A model generated the notes under the pieces. That model was not told the DNA's origin, made no database searches, and was given only the letters and a program-made list of their open reading frames with translations. From Erwinia endophytica (GTDB lineage: Bacteria > Pseudomonadota > Gammaproteobacteria > Enterobacterales > Enterobacteriaceae): DNA of 64,000 bases. Positions 1-7,490 of the stretch are shown one piece after another. A program made the translations under genes and the position numbers. The stretch lies in the NCBI RefSeq assembly GCF_009295515.1, contig NZ_RQVV01000003.1, forward strand, positions 1 to 64,000, given 5' to 3'. Each line of letters starts with the position of its first letter. Position 1 is the first letter of the stretch.

Positions 1-100
1 AGACAATTTATGGAAGTCGCTTCACCTTTCCCTGGCAACAAACACGGGCTAACGAAAGTGAAGCGGTATTAAGCGCAGTTATTTACAATGCCAGATTGTT

Positions 101-769
101 GTGCCGTGGAAAACTGGGCATCAGTACAAATTAGATGTTTCCAAAAATGGAAATCTGGTTACAGGGGTAGTGACCGATCTGATGGATGGTACAGCTACAA
201 CGGTTGGCGTTATCGAAATTCCAGATACATTCGGTAAGCTATACTCATCTTCCGGTTTTGTTGAAGAGTATTCCCAAGGGAATGGTCAGCTTTCTTCCTG
301 TTATGTGATGGGTTCTCAAAGCTCAATCTTTCTGAACCCAATAGGCGATGACAAAACAAAGGCAAGGCAGAGTTCCTATACCTATGGAAATTGCAATGAT
401 CCTTATGTGGTAAAAGCGGCATGTAATGGTGATGCATGCATCAATACCATAAGCAATCTTCGTGCAATGGCCTCCCCAAACGCACCTATAGTATCGATTG
501 TCAACGATAACGACTTGACCGCAGAGACCATATCTAACGCTTTGAACGAAGTCGACTTGGTAGCTATTCGCTCTCAGGATGGTAATTGGGCACCAAACAT
601 CTATTTCCCGGAGCCTAACAAGCTAAAATGGAAATCAATATTTGTGGACCATCGCGCAGGTTACAGTTCATCAGTTCATGTAAATGCTTCTATTACAAAG
701 GTAAACAAGGGCCAGCATATAATGTATATGTCTGATGGTAGCAGCTGGAAAGTTATTGATCCTACCTAA
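101..769 (+). CDS. Hypothetical protein, 5'-disrupted, possibly DUF3472-like
   Basis: About 222 residues read from a GTG at 101, but this is probably not a natural start. The same frame is open back to 62 and reads like coding sequence. A different frame (3 to 131) also reads like protein and stops at 132, so the gene seems frameshifted between about 62 and 131, and its 5' part lies outside the window. The segment around residues 2-12 (WKTGHQYKLDV) and a later GFVEEYSQGNGQLSSCYV stretch recall the DUF3472 fold, but this is from memory and weak. The Cys-rich middle and Ser/Asn-rich C-terminus suggest an exported protein. It is AT-richer than the genes right of 6 kb. A strong hairpin follows the stop. 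Function unknown. Confidence 0.5.
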   Translation: MPWKTGHQYKLDVSKNGNLVTGVVTDLMDGTATTVGVIEIPDTFGKLYSSSGFVEEYSQGNGQLSSCYVMGSQSSIFLNPIGDDKTKARQSSYTYGNCNDPYVVKAACNGDACINTISNLRAMASPNAPIVSIVNDNDLTAETISNALNEVDLVAIRSQDGNWAPNIYFPEPNKLKWKSIFVDHRAGYSSSVHVNASITKVNKGQHIMYMSDGSSWKVIDPT

Positions 770-783
770 AATTATTCCCCCTT

Positions 784-830
784 AATACCACCAACACTTC
801 TGTTTCAAACAGTAAGGTTGGTGGTATTAT
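784..830 (+). terminator. Terminator-like hairpin after the first gene
   Basis: A 12-bp perfect inverted repeat (AATACCACCAAC at 784-795 and GTTGGTGGTATT at 817-828) encloses a second small inverted repeat (CTGTTT..AAACAG). It lies 14 bases after the stop at 769. The following T tract is poor, so termination efficiency is uncertain. Confidence 0.6.
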
Positions 831-898
831 TCTCACTACATGCATAAAATATGTAAACCCTGTTACTAAAAAACTATCCAGTACCATTAAATCCAGAT

Positions 899-1321
899 TT
901 AATAATGAATCGTCTCCGCCAGCGCCTTCTCTTTACGGACCAGTTCACGCTTCAGTTGTTTAATCTGATTCTGCTTCAGCGTTGCCCGGTCATCCACTGA
1001 TGGCACCTGCAGGAATGCCTGTTTCCACTGGATTATCTGTTCAGGGTAAAGGCCTTTTTTACGGCAGTATTCCGCGACTTCCGCTTCACTGAGTGTGCCG
1101 GTTTCGATTATCACGGCAAGGCGGGCTTCGGCTGGCCACTGTTCACTGCTTTTCTCTGCACCCGGCACCGGTTTTCCCTCATGTTTAGCCTGATTTCGCC
1201 AGTTGTAGAGGGTAACTTCGGATATTCCTTCCATCTGAGCAACCGCCGCGACAGTCATGTTGTAAGGCGGCAGCAGTTTTGCCAGAACAGAGGCTTTTCG
1301 TTCAGGGGAAATACGTTTCAT
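899..1321 (-). pseudogene. IS3-family transposase OrfA, 3'-truncated
   Basis: The 140-residue product begins MKRISPERKASVLAKL and carries a helix-turn-helix (about residues 22-45, with EGISEVTLYNWR) and a second one (about 75-100, with AEYCRKKGLYPEQIIQWK), as in OrfA of IS3-family elements. The expected leucine-zipper C-terminus breaks off after KEKALAE and ends in four unrelated residues read from flanking DNA. Without its end and without orfB it cannot support transposition. The ATG start at 1321 matches family members. It has separated the genes on either side and is probably inert. Confidence 0.75.
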
Positions 1322-1378
1322 TTGTCACTCCGTCGCCCTCAGGTTTTATTTTAAGAGAGGGGGGAAACTATCCTGACA
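911..1378 (-). mobile_element. IS3-family element remnant (5' end and part of orfA)
   Basis: The upstream part of an insertion sequence survives. The probable terminus on the minus strand is TGTCAGGATAGTTTCCC, starting at 1378, followed by the orfA start at 1321. The rest of the element, including the end of orfA, all of orfB and the other terminus, is missing; the break is near 911. An 11-bp inverted repeat (GTCGCCCTCAG at 1332-1342 and CTGAGGGCGAC at 1379-1389) straddles the proposed terminus, so the exact end is uncertain. Confidence 0.6.
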
Positions 1379-1397
1379 CTGAGGGCGACTCAGGAGA

Positions 1398-1592
1398 GAT
1401 TTATACTTTTTAGAAGCCAAAAAGAAACAACAAACTAAAAAAGAGATAACTCGTCAAAAAATTATTTTCGGGGCAGAGGTTGCCAAAGTCTTAGGATGTG
1501 ATATCGGTTATGTAGATAAGGAATTGGTCTTTGGGATTTCACTTAATATATCCAATCTTCATGGATGTGATGCTCATGTTTATAGAGAATAG
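1398..1592 (+). pseudogene. C-terminal remnant of an unidentified gene
   Basis: An open frame runs directly out of the IS terminus and ends at TAG 1590-1592. It has no start codon of its own, yet reads like real protein: a Lys/Gln-rich helix (LEAKKKQQTKKEITRQK) followed by a hydrophobic glycine-containing segment ending in SNLHGCDAHVYRE. The simplest reading is the last roughly 60 codons of a gene cut by the IS and a deletion. I do not recognise the family. Confidence 0.4.
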
Positions 1593-1670
1593 AGGTAGAT
1601 TTATATCGAAAGTATTTTAAATAATTCCAAAAAATAATTTTCCTTTATTTATTTCACGTCCGAATGGTGA

Positions 1671-1699
1671 ACCTACCTAAAACTTAGTTTTAGGTAGGT
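1671..1699. repeat. 29-base near-perfect palindrome
   Basis: ACCTACCTAAAACT (1671-1684) and its exact complement AGTTTTAGGTAGGT (1686-1699) are separated by one base. It lies between the gene remnant ending at 1592 and the HNH gene that ends at 1754 on the other strand, so it could be a bidirectional terminator; the A/T core would give a U-rich end on either strand. Confidence 0.55.
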
Positions 1700-1753
1700 G
1701 AGCTATTGAGCAAGCCCCAGAGGGTGCGGTAGTCGGTTCTTAGCCAGGCTAAT

Positions 1754-2689
1754 TTAATTGTTTTTCCAACGAATGTTTAAGTATTCAAAAGATGGTCGTC
1801 TACCATCATTTCTTTTTCTCAGTAATTTGCCATTTAGGTTCCAATATTCAGTATCTTTCAGTGAGTTATCCAAATAAATTTTTAATATTCTAGGCGATAT
1901 CTTTAATAGATTTCTGTCAAAAAGGATATGAATGTCTGCTCTCAGTAAGAGGGCATTTTCAGAGTCATTGACTCCACTATCTGCATGGCTGAGTATGTGT
2001 GCTGCTTCTAATACTTCAAGAGTAGAACATCCAGTAATACAACATACGGCATCATAAACCTCAAGAAGCCTCTGCTTAAGCTGAGTCTGCCCTTTCCGTG
2101 GATGTCTACGCTGATTTTGATATTCATCGATATTATCATTAGGAGCTTCTTTGGTTTCAATAAATTGACTATTGGTTGTTAAACCTAATAACTTGTGACC
2201 ATTAAATACCGAAGTAATTAAATTTAGGAGCTTTGTTGTGAGTGAATCCCATGAGAAATTAGACAAAAAACGAAATCCATTCTTTGGTGTTTTTGTTCCT
2301 GAATGAATTATTTTTTTTAAATCCTTTACGTGGTTAATATATTTCTCTGGTAATTCTGTAATTTCACCCAGCTCTTTACTGATTACATTAAAATTTGTTT
2401 TGTTTGTTGGGGGTTTAAGATGCCAATCATAGAACTTATTATTATAGATGATCATGGATAGATCTAACTCAAATATGTATTTCCCTTTGGGGTTGAAAAG
2501 TATTATATAAAATGGCATTGCTCCATCGTTCCATTTTGTGAAACGAATAGAGCAACCGTTATCTAACTCTAATTTTTGATAACAACCTTTTTCATTTATA
2601 TTATATAAAACAGAATTAACGAAGCTTTCATGCAGATACTGCATGATATCATAACCTATATTCTTATAAATCACGGTGGCTTTTTTCAT
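1754..2689 (-). CDS. HNH endonuclease domain protein
   Basis: The protein is 311 residues from the ATG at 2689, which has AAGGA six bases upstream; a TTG two codons earlier is also open but less likely. Residues 1-180 are a lysine- and asparagine-rich region I cannot assign. The C-terminal third has the HNH_2-type layout: CCITGC, then LEAAHI, then NALLLRADIHILFD, giving the Cys pair, the His of the beta-beta-alpha metal fold and the downstream Asp/His/Asp cluster. Such proteins are often found in defence or mobile DNA; target and partner are unknown here. The gene is strongly AT-rich compared with the core genes, lies between IS and intron debris, and looks intact. No methyltransferase or immunity gene is adjacent. 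Confidence 0.7.
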   Translation of the reverse strand: MKKATVIYKNIGYDIMQYLHESFVNSVLYNINEKGCYQKLELDNGCSIRFTKWNDGAMPFYIILFNPKGKYIFELDLSMIIYNNKFYDWHLKPPTNKTNFNVISKELGEITELPEKYINHVKDLKKIIHSGTKTPKNGFRFLSNFSWDSLTTKLLNLITSVFNGHKLLGLTTNSQFIETKEAPNDNIDEYQNQRRHPRKGQTQLKQRLLEVYDAVCCITGCSTLEVLEAAHILSHADSGVNDSENALLLRADIHILFDRNLLKISPRILKIYLDNSLKDTEYWNLNGKLLRKRNDGRRPSFEYLNIRWKNN

Positions 2690-2815
2690 TAACAATCCTT
2701 ATTTAATTTTAATTATTAAACCGAAGGCTATTTTTATATAAAACAGTGGTAAGATATTTCTATTTTAACTGAAATGGAAGAAATATCTATATCTTAACCA
2801 TTATTTTTCTTTTAA

Positions 2816-4165
2816 TTAAATGGTACATGAAAATAAAAAAAGGTACAGGATTTCACCACTGGGTTTGCCATTATTGCTTTTGCCAAATAAAACCCATGTT
2901 TTACTCTGCCCGGGCTTTGGTGGCTTACACCAATGGCGCATCAGCGTTTTGATACCCACACGGTATTTACGGGCCAGCCAGTGAGCCAGCTTCCAAAACA
3001 CCACACGATCGATATAACTGAACACTTTGGCCTTAAAATCAACGAACTGATAGAACGCAGCCCAGCCTTTCAGTTTCCGGTTGAGTTGTTCAACCATATC
3101 GATTTTGCTTTCACTGTAATTGCCTGATAACAGTGCCGTCAGCGATGCCGCGAAGTTTCTGGCTTTGTCCCTCAGGATCGTCGTGACCACGCGCATGTCA
3201 CCGTAACGGCTACGTTGGCGAATGATCCGATGACCCAGAAAGATAAAGCCGTCATTAACATGGGTGATTTTAGTCTTATCCATGTTCAGCCTGAGTTTCA
3301 GACTGCCTTCGAGCACACCCCGACACTCCTCCCTGATGGCTCCTGCCTGTGCTTTGGTGCCTTTGACGATAAGCACGAAGTCATCGTCATACCGGCAGTA
3401 CGCGACAGCAGGTTTCCATTGCCAGTTTTCTCTGACTGCGGTGCCTCGGCTTCGCTGGATACTGTTATTCCAGTACCAGCGATCCTTTCTGGCTTTCCCG
3501 CTCAGGTAGCGTTTATGCAGATACTGATCGAATTCATTCAGCATGATATTCGACAGCAACGGCGATATCACACCACCCTGCGGTACGCCTTCACTGGCCG
3601 CCCGAAAGAGTCCGACGTCAAGATGTCCCGCCTTGATGGTTTTCCACAGCAGAGTCATGAAACGTGCGTCGCTGATCCTGCGGCGCACGGCCTTCATCAG
3701 CAGCCGATGATGTACGGTGTCGAAGTAGCTGGACAAATCTCCTTCAATAACCCAGCGTCCCCGTGTTTCCCCACTGTCGGTGAGTTGTAATTTCACCGTG
3801 CGGATCGCATGGTGGACACTACGTTCAGGCCGGAAACCGTACGAGAGCGTATGAAAACTACTCTCCCAGATGGGCTCCATCGCCATCAGCATGGCCCGCT
3901 GAACAATACGATCCCATAACGCGGGGATACCCAGCGCTCGCAGTTTGCCGTTGCTTTTAGGGATGTAAACCCGTCTGGCTGGCAAGGGCTGGTATTGACC
4001 GGAGAGAAGTTCATCCCTGAGTTTTTGCATTTCTACAGCCAGTCTGGGCTGTAGCTTTACTTTGTTCACGCTATCAACACTGGGGGTATGCACCCCCTTT
4101 GATGAAAGCGTGATCCACGCCGCTTCAGCCAGCCATTCTGGTTGTGTTATCAGACGCAGCAGCCT
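2816..4165 (-). pseudogene. ltrA-like: Group II intron reverse transcriptase/maturase, both ends damaged
   Basis: The open frame covers the reverse-transcriptase fingers and palm (GIPALWDRIVQRA, YGFRPERSVHHAI, GDLSSYFDTVHH, EGVPQGGVISPLLSNIMLNE), the thumb and the maturase domain (LKGWAAFYQFVDFKAK). The catalytic motif normally written YADD is CRYDDDFV here (about 3377-3391), an Ala-to-Asp change at the box. The N-terminus is uncertain: a GTG at 4093 lies inside the conserved region, homologous sequence continues upstream to about 4165, and then a TGA interrupts it. The C-terminus diverges after GKPSGEILY and ends about 10 codons later in flanking AT-rich DNA, losing the end of the maturase/DNA-binding region. 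Probably non-functional. Confidence 0.75.
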
Positions 4166-4889
4166 TCAATCCTTCGGGGCGGATCGGCTGTTGCCCATGT
4201 GGTAAGCTTGCGTTGCATTTCGCTGATTATCAAAGGTCTTCACCTCGTCAGGTCAGTTAATTCACGTCGCAAACACATTTAAACTGCTTCCCTTCGCCAT
4301 GTAATGGGGTTTCCCCATCGCGGACTACTACGGAAGCTCCGCCAGCCAGTGCGTCATCGGGGCCATGCCCCCTTAACATCCGTCACTGACCTTCCCCGGT
4401 TCACCTGCCTGGACTCAGACATACTGCGGAGGCTGCCCGTCACACTCTTTATCCTTGCTTGCCGCAAGTTGGCCGAAGTCAGCAACGCGGGCGTGACAGA
4501 CGCTGCTGCCCCGGTGTTTCGCATACCTGTCAAAACACCTTCGACCGGCAGTGCTTACGTATCACTGCCTGTTCCTCCTGCACGGCCTGTCAGATCACGT
4601 AGGCCGTGATGACGTTTTCAACCCACAGAGGCGGATTAACGGGTTCATGTTCTTCAGCCTTTCAGTACTTAACCTTGATGATCATCCCGGCTTAGTGATC
4701 TCGCCTCAATCCCCGTTGTCAGCGGGTTACATCACCCTGCGGGCATGCCGCAGGTCACTGCCGCTCAGGTTCACCGCCGCCACACTCGGCGGGATTGTTG
4801 GGTTTCTCATCGTGAGTTACCGGTTAAATATTCCCGACAGGCTCGTGGTTCATTTGAGCATCCATGCTCGCCCTGAACTCCGGGCACAC
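2838..4889 (-). mobile_element. Group II intron, 3'-truncated, inserted in an IS3-family orfB
   Basis: The 5' end is visible at base resolution. At 4889 the minus strand begins GTGTGCCCGGAG, matching the GUGYG start of group II introns, and the IS3 OrfB reading (AGDITY) stops making sense exactly there. Bases 4889 to about 4200 should hold ribozyme domains I-III, and 4165-2816 holds the intron-encoded protein. The element ends abruptly near 2838 in the last part of that protein, so domains V and VI and the 3' exon are gone. It cannot splice or move as it stands. Confidence 0.75.
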
Positions 4890-5281
4890 AGTAGGTGATG
4901 TCACCAGCCCATTTATGGTTCAGCCTGCTGGCAGTAAAGTCCTGTTTTAACAGATTTTCAGACACCGGCAGGCCATGTTCTCTGTAGCTGACCGGACTGA
5001 ACTTCCGGCTGGCTTTTGCCCTCAGCCCCTGACGACGCAGGCTGGGGGCGATGGTTTTCACGTTGTATTCCGGAAGTTCGGCTGCAAGACGTGGCGCACC
5101 ATACCGCTGTTTTGCCTCAGTGAATGCCTTACGGACAGCAGTATCGCAGTTAAGGCGGAACAGCTGACGCGATAACAGCGCAGACGCCAGGCATACCCGC
5201 CGCTGCGGGCGACACACAGACCCGGCACATGGCCTTAATGCTGAACTCAGCCTGATATTTTTCGATAAAGATACACTTCAT
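4890..5281 (-). pseudogene. IS3-family transposase OrfB, N-terminal part, frameshifted and split
   Basis: The ATG at 5281 overlaps the orfA stop by four bases (ATGA), the usual IS3 arrangement. The frame starts [20 protein letters not shown] and then shifts near 5190-5220. A second frame continues with [37 protein letters not shown] and HKWAGDITY, which leads into the first Asp of the DDE integrase core. At 4890/4889 the intron starts, so the rest of the DDE domain is absent. Non-functional. Confidence 0.75.
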
Positions 5282-5571
5282 TTCAGGCGCTTCGCGAAGT
5301 CTGTCGCGGCCTTTTGGAGAATGGCCAGCTCCTCATCCCGTTCAGCCAGCTGTCGCTTTAACCGGGCATTTTCTGCGGCCAGTTCGCTTTCACGTTCTGA
5401 AGAGGTCATTTGTTGCTGTTGCTTACTGCGCCAGGTATAGAGCTGCGATTCATAAAGGCTGAGCGGGCGGGCAGCGACAGCGACAGCGACGCCGATGCGC
5501 TCAGTTTCATCGCGAAACTCCGGCGCATGCTGCTTATGGGGCTTTTTTTGAATTGATGCTGGTTTTGTCAT
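5278..5571 (-). pseudogene. IS3-family transposase OrfA, degenerate
   Basis: The 97-residue product has a basic N-terminus (MTKPASIQKKPHKQH), a helix-turn-helix (SLYESQLYTWRSKQQQQ) and a C-terminal leucine-zipper region (LAAENARLKRQLAERDEELA) ending AKRLK, as in IS3-subgroup OrfA. Relative to the family pattern the first helix is damaged: EFRDETERIGVAVAVAARP looks short of several residues and carries an extra repeat of Ala-Val. Probably a decayed copy. Confidence 0.7.
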
Positions 5572-5813
5572 GAGTCACCTCTGGTTGAGAGTTTACTCAC
5601 TTAGTCGCGTGTCCACTATTCGCGGGTAGGATCAATTTCCGATCATCACATTATCTGTCTGACGGAAAGACGCCCAGTGTCCATATAGTGATAGCCTCAC
5701 ATTGTTGTGCGAAGGATTGATTCCCATCGTGGGTTAAGAGTCGGTCAGAACGGGAAGAGGGAACCCGAAAACGCCCCTGATCGTGGGGAATGGGCTGAAT
5801 ATGCTGAAGAACA

Positions 5814-5887
5814 TGGAGCGACCAGCGGGAATCGAACCCGCGTCATCAGCTTGGGAAGCTGAGGTAATGCCATTATACGATGGTCGC
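5814..5887 (-). tRNA. tRNA-Gly (CCC anticodon)
   Basis: 74 bases with CCA encoded. The acceptor stem GCGACCA pairs with TGGTCGC. The T arm is GCGGGTTCGATTCCCGC. The anticodon arm is TCAGC-TTCCCAA-GCTGA, giving anticodon CCC (codon GGG). The body, with its GTATAATGGCATTAC D arm and CTCAGC/GCTGAT stem, resembles E. coli tRNA-Gly(UCC) more than the usual tRNA-Gly(CCC). It is one base from the tRNA-Lys gene and presumably co-transcribed with it. Confidence 0.9.
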
Positions 5888-5888
5888 C

Positions 5889-5964
<76 letters not shown>

Positions 5965-6335
5965 AAGGCGGAAAGGATAATAACACGAAGTTCAGGAGAA
6001 GTATTGAAATATATCAAGCAGGTACAAAAAAATGGAGACCAGAAACGGTAGGCACTCTTCTCAGTCGAGATCAGCGCTTCTTATGATTGTTGGGGCAGTC
6101 AGGCCCCGATAACCAGAAAGTGCAAGACAACACGGGCAAGGCGCGGGGAAGCCCCCAACCGCTATCAACTCATCGCCTTTACCTGTCGCTGGCAAGGTAA
6201 TAAAGGTCAAATTTGGCTCCACATACTGTTTTATTATCGTTGGTACGCTTGTTTATCCTCCGGCAACACTCTACCCTCAATGGGCACCCATGTACGCAAA
6301 TTTGCGCCTGTACCTTCTGGCCTGGAGCCTGTCTG
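5965..6335. other. Non-coding stretch upstream of the tRNA pair
   Basis: No convincing gene. The tRNA promoter should lie at the left edge; the minus strand has a TATTAT box near 5980, but I see no good -35. Further right are GC-rich inverted segments (GGGGCAGTCAGGCCCC near 6091 and GGGGAAGCCCCC near 6147), possibly RNA hairpins. Confidence 0.4.
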
Positions 6336-6635
6336 ATGAAAAGCGATAAAGAGATTTCGATTGACCAATTTACTGATAGTGAAAAAGAACTGATCGCGGA
6401 GAAGGTACAAACCCTGACGCTGAAGTTGGGGCATGTGGCGAGTAAGAAAGAGGAAAAGGAAATCCTGAAAGAAGCCAAACGGCTGGTGATGAGGGATCGG
6501 GTATTACAGGAGAGCACCAAAGCCGTGATCGCCAAAAAAATACGCAAACCATCTGCGGCGAAAGAGAGCGAGATTAAAGAATACAGCTGGACGGCCTCAC
6601 GGAGTAAGAACCCGCGGGCACTGAAGGAGCGATAA
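6336..6635 (+). CDS. DUF3811 (YjbD-like) protein
   Basis: 99 residues from the ATG at 6336 (MKSDKEISIDQFTD). The frame is open further upstream, but that part does not look like protein. The sequence is highly charged and helical, with an acidic start (TDSEKELIAEKVQTLTLK), a lysine-rich centre and a C-terminus EYSWTASRSKNPRALKER. This is the pattern of the small E. coli protein YjbD (DUF3811), which ends in a comparable Ser-Trp-Ser-Ala / Arg-rich tail. No function is known for the family. It stands alone between the tRNA pair and pphA. Confidence 0.65.
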   Translation: MKSDKEISIDQFTDSEKELIAEKVQTLTLKLGHVASKKEEKEILKEAKRLVMRDRVLQESTKAVIAKKIRKPSAAKESEIKEYSWTASRSKNPRALKER

Positions 6636-6646
6636 TGGCGGGTTAA

Positions 6647-6754
6647 TCAGCCTACAATCACCAGATGGACTATCCTGGCCAGTCCTTCAATGACCAACGC
6701 GCTGCTGACGGCGATCAGTACTAACGTTAAATAAAACCGTTTTTGATTGCTCAT
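6647..6754 (-). CDS. Small single-pass membrane protein (35 aa)
   Basis: The frame starts ATG at 6754, with AAGGA 11 bases upstream, and ends TGA at 6647. The peptide begins MSNQKRFYLTLVLIAVSSA, continues through VIEGLARIVHL and ends VIVG: a basic N-terminus followed by one hydrophobic helix, the form of known enterobacterial membrane micropeptides. It is convergent with the YjbD-like gene and divergent from pphA. I do not recognise the family. It is short enough to be chance, but the composition and start signals favour a real gene. Confidence 0.5.
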   Translation of the reverse strand: MSNQKRFYLTLVLIAVSSALVIEGLARIVHLVIVG

Positions 6755-6833
6755 TGGCTGTTAATTCCTTGTCCACTAAACTGACTATATATGAACAGAT
6801 AGCAATATTTCAGGAAAAACATTCCAGAGTGTA

Positions 6834-7484
6834 ATGATGATGTATCAATATCTTAATGGCGAAAACTGGCGACACATCTATATAGTGGGCGATTTACATG
6901 GTTGTCGACAACTACTGGATGAACAGCTGCTGGCGTGTCGCTTCGATATTGACCAGGATTTATTGGTTGCCGTGGGCGATCTGATTGATCGGGGAGCGGA
7001 TAGTTTGGGTTGCCTGGCGCTGCTCAATGAACCCTGGTTCCGCAGCGTTCGCGGTAACCATGAAGAAATGGCGCTGAACGCGATTGGCGAGGGTATTCAC
7101 CAGCAGTGGTTGATGAATGGCGGTGAGTGGTTTTATCAGTTAGATGGCTCACGGATGATTGCGGCGAAGCATGCACTTAATCGCTGTCGGGAGATGCCAT
7201 TAATCCTGCATCTTCTGCTTGATGACAAAATTGTCGTGGTCGCCCATGCTGATTATCCTGCTACTCATTATGCATGGGGCGCCGAGGTTGACTCTTCGGC
7301 GGTGGTATGGAGCCGTTCCCGTATTGAATCACTGCAAAAAAAACAGGGGGCGCCAATCATTGGCGCAGATGCCTTTTATTTTGGTCATACGCCGCTCTCC
7401 ACGCCGTTAATTGCTTACAATCAGCATTATATTGATACTGGTGCTGTATTTGGCAATCCACTGACGGTAGTACAGGTACAGTAA
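6834..7484 (+). CDS. pphA: Serine/threonine-protein phosphatase 1
   Basis: 216 residues, close to the 218 of E. coli PphA. The metallophosphatase signature is complete: GDLHG (about residues 19-23), GDLIDRG (48-54) and RGNHE (74-78), with later ligands in AHADYP and FGHTPL. PphA removes phosphate from Ser/Thr and His in proteins and in E. coli is linked to misfolded-protein signalling through CpxR. Three consecutive ATG codons (6834, 6837, 6840) could each start it. It is convergent with rsmF. The small genes yebV and yebW, which lie between these two in E. coli, are absent. Confidence 0.92.
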   Translation: MMMYQYLNGENWRHIYIVGDLHGCRQLLDEQLLACRFDIDQDLLVAVGDLIDRGADSLGCLALLNEPWFRSVRGNHEEMALNAIGEGIHQQWLMNGGEWFYQLDGSRMIAAKHALNRCREMPLILHLLLDDKIVVVAHADYPATHYAWGAEVDSSAVVWSRSRIESLQKKQGAPIIGADAFYFGHTPLSTPLIAYNQHYIDTGAVFGNPLTVVQVQ

Positions 7485-7490
7485 TCTTTC

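Larger units (their letters stand above)
4890..5634 (-). mobile_element. IS3-family element, 5' half, interrupted by the group II intron
   Basis: The left terminus on the minus strand is TGATCCTACCCGCGA, beginning at 5634, followed by orfA (start 5571) and the first part of orfB (start 5281). The group II intron begins after 4890. The remaining orfB half and right terminus are not in the window. The element lies about 180 bases from the 3' end of the tRNA-Gly gene. Confidence 0.7.

Noticed and set aside
2690-2695. TTG start for the HNH gene
   Set aside because: The ATG at 2689 has a properly spaced AAGGA site.
2933-3790. Plus-strand open frames across the reverse transcriptase
   Set aside because: They are shadows of the minus-strand intron protein with no domain of their own.
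1-5634. Repeat of the tRNA-Gly 3' end marking an integrated island
   Set aside because: I could not find a copy of the tRNA 3' sequence in this stretch; island borders cannot be shown.
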